A stretch of 22,219 nt of DNA from Thermoplasmatales archaeon ex4484_6 (GTDB lineage: Archaea > Thermoplasmatota > Penumbrarchaeia > Penumbrarchaeales > Penumbrarchaeaceae), in assembly GCA_002254385.1 (NCBI GenBank), contig NJDO01000030.1, positions 1 through 22,219 of the forward strand, read 5' to 3'. The notes under the pieces are model-generated. The model saw nothing but the letters and a program-made list of their open reading frames with translations. It was not told the DNA's origin and did not search any database. This document shows, piece by piece, positions 6,952-16,518 of the stretch; within the stretch, counting starts at the first letter, position 1, and each line of letters starts with the position of its first letter. The position numbers and the translations under genes were made by a program.

Positions 6952-9900
6952 TTGCCAGAGAAACCCGTAATTTTTTCGATCTTGATCACCATCCTGATGA
7001 TAGTCCAGGCAACGATACTTTTCATACCGGGACTCGGGCAGGTTCGGGGTTCCGACTACGGCGACCAGAACGAATGGATTCTGGTGGGAAGGGACGAATA
7101 TCTGTCAATTGAAGGGTCCTCCGTGAGCCAGGGTCTCGGAGAATCCGCTGTTTCCGGTGACATCGATGGAGACGGGCGGGACGACATCATTCTCGGCGCC
7201 CCGTCTTATTCGGGAGAAGGCGGGGCGGGAGCCGTCATTGTTTTTTTCTCAAGGGATCCCGATGAGGTCTTCCCGATGACGGCCCCTTACGATGCGGATC
7301 TCGTGATCTACGGTGTGGACGCCGATGACCATTTTGGTACAGCTCTCGTGACGGCGGACATCAACATGGACGGTTTCGAGGATATCGTGATATCGGCTCC
7401 GGATGCGGATGGAAAGGGTAATGCGAAGAGGAATTCCGGCGAGGTATACATCCTGGCCGGAAGGGCAAGGTCCGAATATCCCTCGCGGATGTGGATTGCA
7501 CGGGAAACACTTTTCGGGCACATATACGGGAGGGATGCCGTGGATCGGCTGGGTGTCCGGTTGGCCGCCGGTGACCTGACAGGTAACGGCAGGAACGACC
7601 TTGTGATAGGTTCGATGGGGGCCGGAGGTTTCGGTGTTGAAACACCTTACGAGAACCAGGCTCCCGGTTCATGGGAGCTAGAGATAGTCGAGGGAAGCTC
7701 CTCGCCTATCGGGGACCTGGAACTTGGAAAGGATCAGGACATGGTCAGGTACTTCTCGTCCCTCAACGTATCGGACATGCATGCCATGTCTATAGGAACG
7801 GGTCTTGAGGTATCCGATGTGAACGCGGACGGATATGACGACCTCCTCTTCTCATTTTCCAGGTGGCGATCCCTCAGACCTCTCTCTTCTGAGGTCTCCA
7901 TCATTTCAGGAGGACCTTCATTTCCGTACGCTTCGTACAATTCATCCGTGGACGTGATAATCCCCTCCTACTCCCCCAATATGACCATTCAGATGAATTC
8001 CACGGCCCTCGAGCCTCCGGTCATAGAATGCGGCGATCTTGATGGGGATCCATACCTGGATATCCTGCTGGGCAATCCTGCTCTCGACAGCTTCGAGCGC
8101 AGCCGGCTGAGGACCGGACAGGTCATGCTGCTAGGGGGAAGGGACTTCACCTCCGGAGATGTGATCTACCTGGACCAGCTCCTCACGACCATATACGGGG
8201 AGGATTCCTCGGACGGATTCGGGAGCTCAATCTCGTGTGTGGACATGGATGGGGACGGCATGGATGAGATATACATAGGGGCCCCCATGGCCGACGGATA
8301 CATGAACCTCTACACGGGATGCGGCGAGGGATACCTGTTCGATCTTGAAGGAACCTTTCCCGCACACCTCAACGTGACGGATTCGGCGATGAGGTTCATG
8401 GGAAGATCTCAGGCCATGGCCTCCTTCTCGAGTATTGCATCCGTTCACATGAACGATGACGTCATCCCCGAGCTGATCGTCACCTCTCCGGGATACCGGG
8501 ACGAGGAGGGGGGAACGATAGGAATGGTGTCCGTTTTCATGGAAAGGCAGGAGTTCCGTTCCAGGTTCTTCGGCTCCGCCACTTCGTCGATTTTCGGCAG
8601 GAGGACGCTCATATCCGACTTCAACCGGGACGGTTACAATGACGTGGTCATCTCGGACCCGTATGCGGGATATCCCTCGACGGGCGCAGCCTATCTGTTC
8701 TTCGGGGATGCGAGCGGATGGGATGGGATGTACGAATCAGATTCCGATGCGGACATAGAGTACACATCGTCCATCGAACCGGAACAATCCGCTTTCGGCA
8801 GCTCCCTCGCTGCAGGAGACCTCGATCATGACGGCTACACCGATCTGGTCGTTGGGGCTCCCGAGAACTATGACGGATTCCAGAATCCCGGTTCCGTTCA
8901 CATATTCTGGGGAGGAACGAAAGGATACATGGCCCAGAAGAACTACAAGAGGATACTGGGACAGAGCGTTGAGGGTGCGGGGGATGCTGTTGCCGTGGGT
9001 GATTACAACGGGGATGGCGTGGATGATCTGGCTGTAAGCATGACATCGACGCTTGCCTCCCAGTCACAGAACAGGTATCATGCCGGTGCCGTGGCACTAT
9101 TCTTCGGCCCCATCTCCAGGACGCCCTCCGGCATCCGGATCAATTCCGCTGATGTTCGGATATCGGGAGCGATCCCGAACGAGAGGATAGGTGAGACCCT
9201 CGAAGCGGGGGACGTGAATGGTGACGGATATGATGATCTGGTCATAGGCGCGCCCAGATCGGACCTTGGGTCTATAACCGACCAGGGGGTGGTATATGTC
9301 CTTGCGGGAAGGAGCAGCTGGGGCGTATCGTACGACCTTCTGTACGACCCCGTGGCGAGAATATTCGGCCCCTGGCCCTATGACCAGATAGGAACCTCTC
9401 TGGCCGTCGGAGATATCGACGATGACGGAAGGGAGGAGGTGATCATCGGGGCTCCCAGCGGGGATGGATATCAGAGAACCACCAACGCCGGCGGGAACGT
9501 GTATATCCTGAAAGGCGCCTCGTTCACGGATCTTGCGGGAGGGGGAAACCTTTCCATAAGGACAGATGTGAACATCTCCATTTTCGGAGACCTTCCGGGA
9601 GAGAGACTCGGTTCGTCCCTTGCCGTCGGCGACATTGACGGGGACGGTACATCGGACCTTGTCATGGGTGCCGTAGGATGGGGTGACGGGATCTCCACAT
9701 CCCGGCCGGGAGCGGCATTGATTCTGCTGTCCGCGCTCATCAGGGACGGCAGCATGCTCAATTCATCTTCACTGCCTGTCATATCATCCCGGAACGATGG
9801 TGACCAGGCCGGTTATTCCCTCTATGCTGGAAACCTGACAGGTGATGCAAGGGAGGACCTGATCATGAGTTCTCCCGGGTACGATGCGGGTGTGGGGTTG

Positions 9901-12900
9901 GGCAAGGTGGGTGGAGTGTTCCTCTGGGAAGCGGGCCCGCTTGAATACACGGATATAGGAATTTCCCCTGTTCGAATAATAGGGTCCCATCAAATGATAC
10001 CTTTGATGGACTACGGTGAGGTACCATTCCTGTCACCCATGTCCGGGCCCTATATCTTCCGGGTCTCCGGAAGGTCGATAGGCGGTTATCAGGACATCTC
10101 CACCATTTCCATTAGCATGGATTCGCTGGAAGGAGCCGGTGGGGCTCTATTCCTTTTCGATACAGCGTCGGGCTCGTTCTCGTCCCAGACTTCGGGGATC
10201 TTCAGCGGCAGTGTGATGATGGACGCTGTCAACTGTTCGGGGAGCTCGGATGGGGTCCAATCATGGATGGTTGATTTTGCCTTGTATCTCGGTTGGAGTA
10301 TGCCTCCCGTGGACCGGATTGTGTCCCACATCACGGGTTCATCCGGTGAGGATCACAACTACCTTTCGACAATATTCAGGGTGGACAACACGATCACTCT
10401 GGAGACGGATTCCGTTGACGTGAAACTGCTCGGAGATTCGCAGATATGGGTGAACGCCAACTCGCTTCTGGCAGTGGAGAACATCACCCTTATGCACAGC
10501 ATCAACGGGGAGACCATAGAAGGGGCCGCGCTTGAGGGGATCTCCCTTGCTCTGGTCCGGCCCGATGGGATACCCGTACAGATAAGCTGGAGAAATGGAT
10601 CGACACTTCAGCTCAATGCAACCGGGGTCGGCGGCGGCATATCCGGCGAGAATGTGATGTTCAGCATAGGCCCGTCCCCGTCCGATCCCCTCCCTCAAGG
10701 CGCCCTCTGGTCCGGCAACTACACCTTCGAGATGCCTGTCGACACCGATCCTCCTCTCGAGGTCACATCCTTTCTCGTGTACACGGATGGTCTGGAATCC
10801 GGCACGTCCGATCTGGATGATGACCGCCTCGTATGGGTTTCCTGGAGTGGTGTGTCGGATATGGGACCCTCCCTCATCGACCGCTGCTTCCTCGAGATAT
10901 GGGGAGGGGACGGGATGCTGAAGAACGTGATCGACCCGATCGATAGATACGATGCTGTCATACTGCCGGAGGACCGGTGCACCCTGAAGCTTTATGCGGT
11001 GGACAGGGCGGGTAATATCGGGCCCCCTGCCGTCAGATCCGTGATATCGGACCTTGACGGCCCAATCTTCTTCGACCCATCCCCCTCTCCGGACTGCTGG
11101 TTGGACACCATGGAGGGTGAACTCAAGGTGAAGGTAATCGACAGGGGCTCGGGACTGGACCCGGAAACGGCAATGTACAGGATATACGATCCGCGATCCG
11201 ACATACTCTCCGAATGGATGGATGTTCTTGGAACGGAACAGATGGAGGGAGGTGCGGTTCGCCTTGCGGCGGAAGTGCCCGACAGGGAGGGTTACGGTCA
11301 GTACATTCAGTGGAAGGTGTCCGATAACGTGGGTCAGACATCCATTTCCGCCCCCTACTCGTTCCATATAGACACCACGATGCCGGTGCTGGATATAGGT
11401 GAGGGCGAGGTGATCATAGGACCGGAACCTTACACCATGGAATGCTTCATGGAGGATGAACTCTCGTGGCTGAACCTGTCCACCGTAGAGTTCAGGTTCG
11501 ATTCCGCCTCCCTGTTTCCCGAGTCCAACTGGTACAGGATCGGTTGGGACGGACTCAGGGTTTCGGCATCAGCCACGATCGAGGTTGACCCGGACTTCCG
11601 GGGCTTCGGATATGCTCAGTGGAGAGTAAGGGATCGAGCGGGGAACCTTGCCGAAAGCGACATCATCCGTGTTATGGTGGACAGGGAACTGCCCGTATTC
11701 ACGGACTTCGAACCCAACGAGTCCCTGATAATGACGGAGAAGGAAATAGAGGTGACCATACACGTGGTGGATGCACAGAGCGGTATCGACCCCGGCGATA
11801 TCGAGATCTCGGTCTCTACCCTGTCCGGATGGGTGAGGTACGGCGTTGGAGGATATTCCCCGTGGAAGAAGGTGGATGAGCTGGAGGTCTCCGGTTCGGA
11901 TCACATAGCCACCTCGAAAGTGGAGCTCGACGAGGGGATGTTCAACCTTGTAAAGTTCAGGGTAAGGGACAGGGCCGGAAACGGCTGGGTCGTATCCAGG
12001 CCGCACAGGATCATCGTGGAGCTCCCCCATGAGGATCTGCCCCCCACGGCACTGTTCACGATCAGACCCGCTTCCGATGTCATATTCTCCGGTGACGAGC
12101 TTCTTCTGGATGGCACCCCCTCGATGGACCCCGAAGAGGAAATGCTGAACTATACGTGGTATTCCAACCTCGAGGGCTATCCGGGAACGGGGCTTCTCGG
12201 ATACGGTAGAGAACTCAACATCACCCTGACGGTCATAGGTGTCCATGAACTGCGTCTTGTCGTATCCGATGGGAACAACACCGTCGAATCGGATCCCGTC
12301 CGGGTCCGCGTGCTGCCGGTGGAATCATCCGGAACATCCACGGGAGAGAAGAAACGGGGGGTGGCGGATATTCTGAAGGACGCACTCCCGTACATCCTGC
12401 TGTTCACCATCATAGGCATTCTGGTGGGTGCATTGATATCCTATCTCATACTGAGAAGAAGGCGCCCCGTTGAAATGCCGGAAAGCGGTCCGGAGCTCGT
12501 GGATGCCGTGTATGAACCGGATTACGTCGTCCCCCACTGCCCTTACTGCGGTGAGGAGGTCAGACCCACGGACGAATACTGCATCAAATGCGGTACGGTA
12601 TTCACGGAGAAGGACAAGCATGAGATGCTCTCTCCCCGAAAGAAGAAGAAGGGAAAGAAGAGGAAGAAGAAGGACAGGGGAAAGGCCCTTCCTCCGAAGG
12701 ATGAGGATTCGAACCTGCCGGTTGAAGAGGATCTCGGTGATGAGGAGGAGTACCTTGCAAGGGAACCCGTTCTCGAGGAGGAGGAGGTCCCGGACATCGA
12801 GGAGGCGGAGGATATGGACATCGAGGAGCTGGAGGAGGAAGCCTTCGAGGAGGTTGAGGAGGAGCTGGAAGAAATCGATGAGGAGGCCTTCGAGGAGGAG

Positions 12901-12948
12901 CTCCCCGGTCTTGAAGATGATATCGAGGACTGGGAGGTGGATGAATGA
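6952..12948 (+). CDS. Giant FG-GAP propeller surface protein with cytoplasmic zinc ribbon
   Basis: A 1998-residue exported protein. After a signal peptide (residues 1-33), residues about 60-1000 hold 14 FG-GAP-like units, most with the calcium loop D-x-D/N-x-D-G followed by D-[LI]-hydrophobic-GAP (for example GDIDGDGRDDIILGAP). Two, about the fifth and seventh, are degenerate. Fourteen units fit two seven-bladed beta-propellers of integrin-alpha type. Residues about 1263-1690 are Ig-like repeats with VRDRAGN-type ends; 1693-1790 is a PKD domain. A membrane helix (1811-1834) ends in RRRR, so the tail is inside; it has a zinc ribbon (CPYCG and CIKCG, 1861-1884), a poly-Lys block and a long Glu/Asp tail. 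No sortase or enzyme motif was seen. It is the first gene of an operon: its stop overlaps the next start by four bases. Ligand binding or adhesion is inferred. Confidence 0.9.
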   Translation: MPEKPVIFSILITILMIVQATILFIPGLGQVRGSDYGDQNEWILVGRDEYLSIEGSSVSQGLGESAVSGDIDGDGRDDIILGAPSYSGEGGAGAVIVFFSRDPDEVFPMTAPYDADLVIYGVDADDHFGTALVTADINMDGFEDIVISAPDADGKGNAKRNSGEVYILAGRARSEYPSRMWIARETLFGHIYGRDAVDRLGVRLAAGDLTGNGRNDLVIGSMGAGGFGVETPYENQAPGSWELEIVEGSSSPIGDLELGKDQDMVRYFSSLNVSDMHAMSIGTGLEVSDVNADGYDDLLFSFSRWRSLRPLSSEVSIISGGPSFPYASYNSSVDVIIPSYSPNMTIQMNSTALEPPVIECGDLDGDPYLDILLGNPALDSFERSRLRTGQVMLLGGRDFTSGDVIYLDQLLTTIYGEDSSDGFGSSISCVDMDGDGMDEIYIGAPMADGYMNLYTGCGEGYLFDLEGTFPAHLNVTDSAMRFMGRSQAMASFSSIASVHMNDDVIPELIVTSPGYRDEEGGTIGMVSVFMERQEFRSRFFGSATSSIFGRRTLISDFNRDGYNDVVISDPYAGYPSTGAAYLFFGDASGWDGMYESDSDADIEYTSSIEPEQSAFGSSLAAGDLDHDGYTDLVVGAPENYDGFQNPGSVHIFWGGTKGYMAQKNYKRILGQSVEGAGDAVAVGDYNGDGVDDLAVSMTSTLASQSQNRYHAGAVALFFGPISRTPSGIRINSADVRISGAIPNERIGETLEAGDVNGDGYDDLVIGAPRSDLGSITDQGVVYVLAGRSSWGVSYDLLYDPVARIFGPWPYDQIGTSLAVGDIDDDGREEVIIGAPSGDGYQRTTNAGGNVYILKGASFTDLAGGGNLSIRTDVNISIFGDLPGERLGSSLAVGDIDGDGTSDLVMGAVGWGDGISTSRPGAALILLSALIRDGSMLNSSSLPVISSRNDGDQAGYSLYAGNLTGDAREDLIMSSPGYDAGVGLGKVGGVFLWEAGPLEYTDIGISPVRIIGSHQMIPLMDYGEVPFLSPMSGPYIFRVSGRSIGGYQDISTISISMDSLEGAGGALFLFDTASGSFSSQTSGIFSGSVMMDAVNCSGSSDGVQSWMVDFALYLGWSMPPVDRIVSHITGSSGEDHNYLSTIFRVDNTITLETDSVDVKLLGDSQIWVNANSLLAVENITLMHSINGETIEGAALEGISLALVRPDGIPVQISWRNGSTLQLNATGVGGGISGENVMFSIGPSPSDPLPQGALWSGNYTFEMPVDTDPPLEVTSFLVYTDGLESGTSDLDDDRLVWVSWSGVSDMGPSLIDRCFLEIWGGDGMLKNVIDPIDRYDAVILPEDRCTLKLYAVDRAGNIGPPAVRSVISDLDGPIFFDPSPSPDCWLDTMEGELKVKVIDRGSGLDPETAMYRIYDPRSDILSEWMDVLGTEQMEGGAVRLAAEVPDREGYGQYIQWKVSDNVGQTSISAPYSFHIDTTMPVLDIGEGEVIIGPEPYTMECFMEDELSWLNLSTVEFRFDSASLFPESNWYRIGWDGLRVSASATIEVDPDFRGFGYAQWRVRDRAGNLAESDIIRVMVDRELPVFTDFEPNESLIMTEKEIEVTIHVVDAQSGIDPGDIEISVSTLSGWVRYGVGGYSPWKKVDELEVSGSDHIATSKVELDEGMFNLVKFRVRDRAGNGWVVSRPHRIIVELPHEDLPPTALFTIRPASDVIFSGDELLLDGTPSMDPEEEMLNYTWYSNLEGYPGTGLLGYGRELNITLTVIGVHELRLVVSDGNNTVESDPVRVRVLPVESSGTSTGEKKRGVADILKDALPYILLFTIIGILVGALISYLILRRRRPVEMPESGPELVDAVYEPDYVVPHCPYCGEEVRPTDEYCIKCGTVFTEKDKHEMLSPRKKKKGKKRKKKDRGKALPPKDEDSNLPVEEDLGDEEEYLAREPVLEEEEVPDIEEAEDMDIEELEEEAFEEVEEELEEIDEEAFEEELPGLEDDIEDWEVDE

Positions 12949-15900
12949 TCGGATGCAGGATCACATCGTTGGCAGCCATCGTCATTCTGCTCGTCTCGAC
13001 CCTATCGATACTGCTCATCGAAGAACCCACCAGCGGATCCCTTGCCTTCGAGGATGATGTGCTCATCAACGGGGATGGAGGAAATGTCGATCAGGCCTCT
13101 CCGGACATCGCCGCATCGGGGAATGATATCTACATCGTCTGGCAGGACAGAAGGAACGGCAACTGGGATATCTATTTCAAGGCATCCCATGACGGGGGGA
13201 ACAGTTTCGGGAGCGATACAAGGGTCGACGACACATCCCGAACGTCAACGCTCACGGATGACGGAACGGATCAGACGGACCCGGAGATCGCCATCGACGG
13301 GGACGGCAACATCTTCATCGTGTGGACGGATGACAGGGAGGGGAGGCCTCTCATATACATGGCGGTATCCACCGATGACGGCGATACGTTCTCCTGGAGC
13401 ATGCAGGTTTCCTACTACCTGAGAGGGACCCAGAAACGTCCGCATCTGGATATATCTCCCTCCGGAAGGGTATTCGTTGCATGGGAGGACGACAGGGCCT
13501 CGATGGGGCATGAGCAGATATACGGCGCATACACCGATGACGGTTCCACCTTCTCCGATGCCGCAAGGATATCCGATTCCCCTGCGGGACATGACTGCCA
13601 CACCCCCAGGGTCGCCTTCTCAAACGACAACGATCTGCATGTTGTATGGACGGAGGATAACCTTCACGACCTGGATATCAGGATCTCGGATTCCATCAAC
13701 GGCGGTTCCACCTTCTCCTCCTCGAGGCTTCTGAGCAGGGAGCCCACCTCGAGCGATCAGGAGATGCCGGACATCGATGCCAATTCCACGACCGTCGCCG
13801 TCGTATGGAAGGACACAAGGAACTCGTCCGCGGACGTATATATGGCTCTATCCACCGACGGCGGCTCCACATTCCCGCCGGAGTTCAGGGTCCACCCCGG
13901 AGGACTCTCGGGGCATCAGTACGAGCCCGAGGTCGCGCTGGAGGGATCGGGAAACATATCGATATGCTGGACATCATCCCCCGGTATATCCGATACCAGA
14001 TCGGACATACAGATGACAAGGTACATGAGAAACGGCACCCTGGAAAATGTCAGAACGGTAAACGATCCGGGATCCGGCGTGACACAGGATTCACCTTCAC
14101 TGGCAGTGAGCAGGGGAAGGGCCCATATCGTCTTCAGGGACTACAGGAACAGTGATCAGCCGGACATATACTATTCGAGAACGACGGGCTCGGGCCAGGA
14201 GGGGGAGGCTCCGACACTATACAACTATTCGGTGGACCCGATCCTTGCAGGCCTCGGGACGAAATTCACCTTCAAGGTAAGCTATTCGGACCCCGAGGAC
14301 GACGCACCCCTTCCCGGGTATCCCAAGCTCAACCTCTACTACATGGCAGCGGGAAAGCTGATAAGGTACCCCGGGAGCCCCTTCAATATGTCGCTGAGGA
14401 TGAGCCCCCCTCCGGACTACAATTACAAGAATGGCGAGACATACCTCATTTCGGTTGTGGTGGACAGACAGCTGGAGCTATTCCATTCGTTCAGTGCACG
14501 TGCCTCCACGGGAAATCTGACCGAGGTGGAAACGGAACTGTTCAACGGGCCCGTGCTCGATTGGGAAGGCCCCGAATTCGAACTCGTCAGCCCGCAGACC
14601 GGGACCTGGTTGACCAGCAATCTCGTGGATTTCACACTCAATGTAACCGACACCCTTTCCGGTGTGGACCCCTGGAGCATTTCCTACCAGCGGTTCAACG
14701 TGGCAACCGGGACATGGGACAGCTGGCAGAGGAAGGGAACGACCCAGGTGATCGACGAACATACGCTTCGATACGATGTGAGAATGACCCTCTTCGATGG
14801 AACCGAGAACATGGTGAGGTTCAGGGCCAGGGACATTGTCGGGAACGGGGACGGGGATCTCGGTTATTCGGTAAGCGGCACTTACCGCATATTCGTGGAC
14901 AACACGGCCCCCTTCTTCAGGATGAACAACCCCATCTCGGGGCAGATCCTCCACGATACCGAGATCGGTATCAATGTTTCCATTTGGGACCTGGGTTCGG
15001 GTCTGGATATCCATTCCGTGAACGTTTCCTACTCCGTCGGTGACCGGGAGAATTACGGAGAATGGATACCCGTGGAGAGTCTTGGAGGTGTGCTCGTACC
15101 CGATGACGGGGATCCGTCCCTCTACTATCTCGTGATGAAGCTCACTCTAACCTACGGATACAACAATCTCTTCAGGTTCAGGGCAGCGGACATTCTGGGA
15201 AATATGAGGGTATCGAACGAGGTTCAGGTGATAATCAAGGAGAAGGAGGCGGCAGTAAGTGACAGGCCGCCGGACCCGGTAGCGTCGATACAACCCAAGG
15301 TCTCGGGTTCGGTAAGGCCGCACATCACATGGAGCCCCACCTACGACCCCGATGGTGATCTCGTTCATTACTGGATCAGGCTCTCGGAAAATGACGGATC
15401 GACGATCGTTCCCTGGACATACCTTGGTCCGGGCCTGACCTACTGGGATCCGCCGGAGGAGGTAACCCTTGAACCCGGCCGCACATACATCGTTCAGGTA
15501 ATGCCCCATGCCAACGGCGTGAACGGAACGGTGACCAATTCTACCCTTCTGATATCCACCGACGCGAACATACCTCCACCGGCCCCGACGGGCCTGGAGC
15601 CCAGGGCAACAAGCGATCCATCCCCCATCCTCAGATGGGACCCGTCGGAGGACCCCGAGGGCGACGAGGTTGTCTATTTCATAAGGATAGGAAGATTCTA
15701 CGGGGGGGGTGATGTACTGGACTGGACATCGACCTTCACGGAGACCAAGTACGAGATCGGGGGGATTCTCGGAGCGGGGACGTACCATGTCCAGCTCATG
15801 TGCTCGGATGGTGTGGACTTCTCCACGATCTCCCATTTCACCCTTTCCATAGGCATATATTCTCCGGTGGTGGAATCGGAGAGGACGTCCATTGTCATAT

Positions 15901-16499
15901 ATCCCCCGGAGGACATAGTTCCCGGTGAGACTGATATGAAACACGAGAAGGTGGAACTTTCGATTTTCAACAAGGGTTTCACATTCGACACCATCAGGTT
16001 GAAGCTGGACGGTGATGCCACCCTCAGGGATGATATGGATGTGTATATCGAGAACGACATCGTCGAGGTTGCCCCCGGATCGCACGTCAATACTACGCTC
16101 GTGATAGTGCTGAACGAGAACACCGAGGTGGGTTTCTATTCCCTCAACGTGACCGCAACATCACTGGACGGCATCTCCACATTCACCAGGGCCATGACCG
16201 TCAGGATCGTGGACCCGGCTGCCATCGGACAGGTGGGGGATAACGGCGGCAAGGAGAGCGGCAGCGGCACGGAGGTCCTGCTGTGGACGTTCTTCATAAT
16301 CATGATAGTCGTCCTGCTGTCCATGTTCTATGCCTACTACCGCATAGACAGAAAGCAGAGACTGGAGAGGGTGGAGTTGATCAGGAAAGAACAGGATGCC
16401 CTGGCCTCTTCCAGGCAGAAGAAACTGAAGGGGGAGGATGAGAAAAAGCCCAAGCTCCCCCCGAGAAAGGCGTCCGGAAACCCCGGGAAAAGGGACTGA
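12945..16499 (+). CDS. Seven-repeat propeller surface protein with basic cytoplasmic tail
   Basis: An 1184-residue exported protein. Residues 1-31 are a signal peptide. Residues about 46-420 contain seven repeats of the form P-x-[IVL]-A ... VVW-x-D-x-R ... DIY ... S-x-DGGSTF, the Asp-box (BNR) pattern, consistent with one seven-bladed propeller. Two Ig-like modules (about 540-764) repeat the plan D-x-x-SGVD ... RFRARDIVGN and resemble those of the upstream gene. Fibronectin-like domains (770-972) and a further beta domain (976-1094) precede a membrane helix (1112-1134). The 50-residue tail is strongly basic (RKQRLERVELIRK, KKLKGEDEKKPK) and has no cysteines. The sialidase Arg/Tyr/Asp active site cannot be assigned, so enzymatic activity is not claimed. 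ATG overlaps the upstream stop (ATGA), indicating coupled translation and probably joint action at the surface. Confidence 0.88.
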   Translation: MIGCRITSLAAIVILLVSTLSILLIEEPTSGSLAFEDDVLINGDGGNVDQASPDIAASGNDIYIVWQDRRNGNWDIYFKASHDGGNSFGSDTRVDDTSRTSTLTDDGTDQTDPEIAIDGDGNIFIVWTDDREGRPLIYMAVSTDDGDTFSWSMQVSYYLRGTQKRPHLDISPSGRVFVAWEDDRASMGHEQIYGAYTDDGSTFSDAARISDSPAGHDCHTPRVAFSNDNDLHVVWTEDNLHDLDIRISDSINGGSTFSSSRLLSREPTSSDQEMPDIDANSTTVAVVWKDTRNSSADVYMALSTDGGSTFPPEFRVHPGGLSGHQYEPEVALEGSGNISICWTSSPGISDTRSDIQMTRYMRNGTLENVRTVNDPGSGVTQDSPSLAVSRGRAHIVFRDYRNSDQPDIYYSRTTGSGQEGEAPTLYNYSVDPILAGLGTKFTFKVSYSDPEDDAPLPGYPKLNLYYMAAGKLIRYPGSPFNMSLRMSPPPDYNYKNGETYLISVVVDRQLELFHSFSARASTGNLTEVETELFNGPVLDWEGPEFELVSPQTGTWLTSNLVDFTLNVTDTLSGVDPWSISYQRFNVATGTWDSWQRKGTTQVIDEHTLRYDVRMTLFDGTENMVRFRARDIVGNGDGDLGYSVSGTYRIFVDNTAPFFRMNNPISGQILHDTEIGINVSIWDLGSGLDIHSVNVSYSVGDRENYGEWIPVESLGGVLVPDDGDPSLYYLVMKLTLTYGYNNLFRFRAADILGNMRVSNEVQVIIKEKEAAVSDRPPDPVASIQPKVSGSVRPHITWSPTYDPDGDLVHYWIRLSENDGSTIVPWTYLGPGLTYWDPPEEVTLEPGRTYIVQVMPHANGVNGTVTNSTLLISTDANIPPPAPTGLEPRATSDPSPILRWDPSEDPEGDEVVYFIRIGRFYGGGDVLDWTSTFTETKYEIGGILGAGTYHVQLMCSDGVDFSTISHFTLSIGIYSPVVESERTSIVIYPPEDIVPGETDMKHEKVELSIFNKGFTFDTIRLKLDGDATLRDDMDVYIENDIVEVAPGSHVNTTLVIVLNENTEVGFYSLNVTATSLDGISTFTRAMTVRIVDPAAIGQVGDNGGKESGSGTEVLLWTFFIIMIVVLLSMFYAYYRIDRKQRLERVELIRKEQDALASSRQKKLKGEDEKKPKLPPRKASGNPGKRD

Positions 16500-16518
16500 G
16501 GCATTGAGTATCGAGGTG

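Noticed and set aside
10339..11367. 342-codon minus-strand open frame within the giant surface gene
   Set aside because: It is a shadow: His/Arg/Gly-rich with no recognisable domain, while the plus strand carries continuous Ig-like repeats.
13080..14210. Sialidase call for the Asp-box protein
   Set aside because: Only the structural Asp-box pattern is visible; an arginine triad and catalytic residues could not be assigned.
15147..16085. 312-codon minus-strand open frame opposite the 1184-residue surface gene
   Set aside because: Low-information shadow of FN3-like coding sequence on the plus strand.
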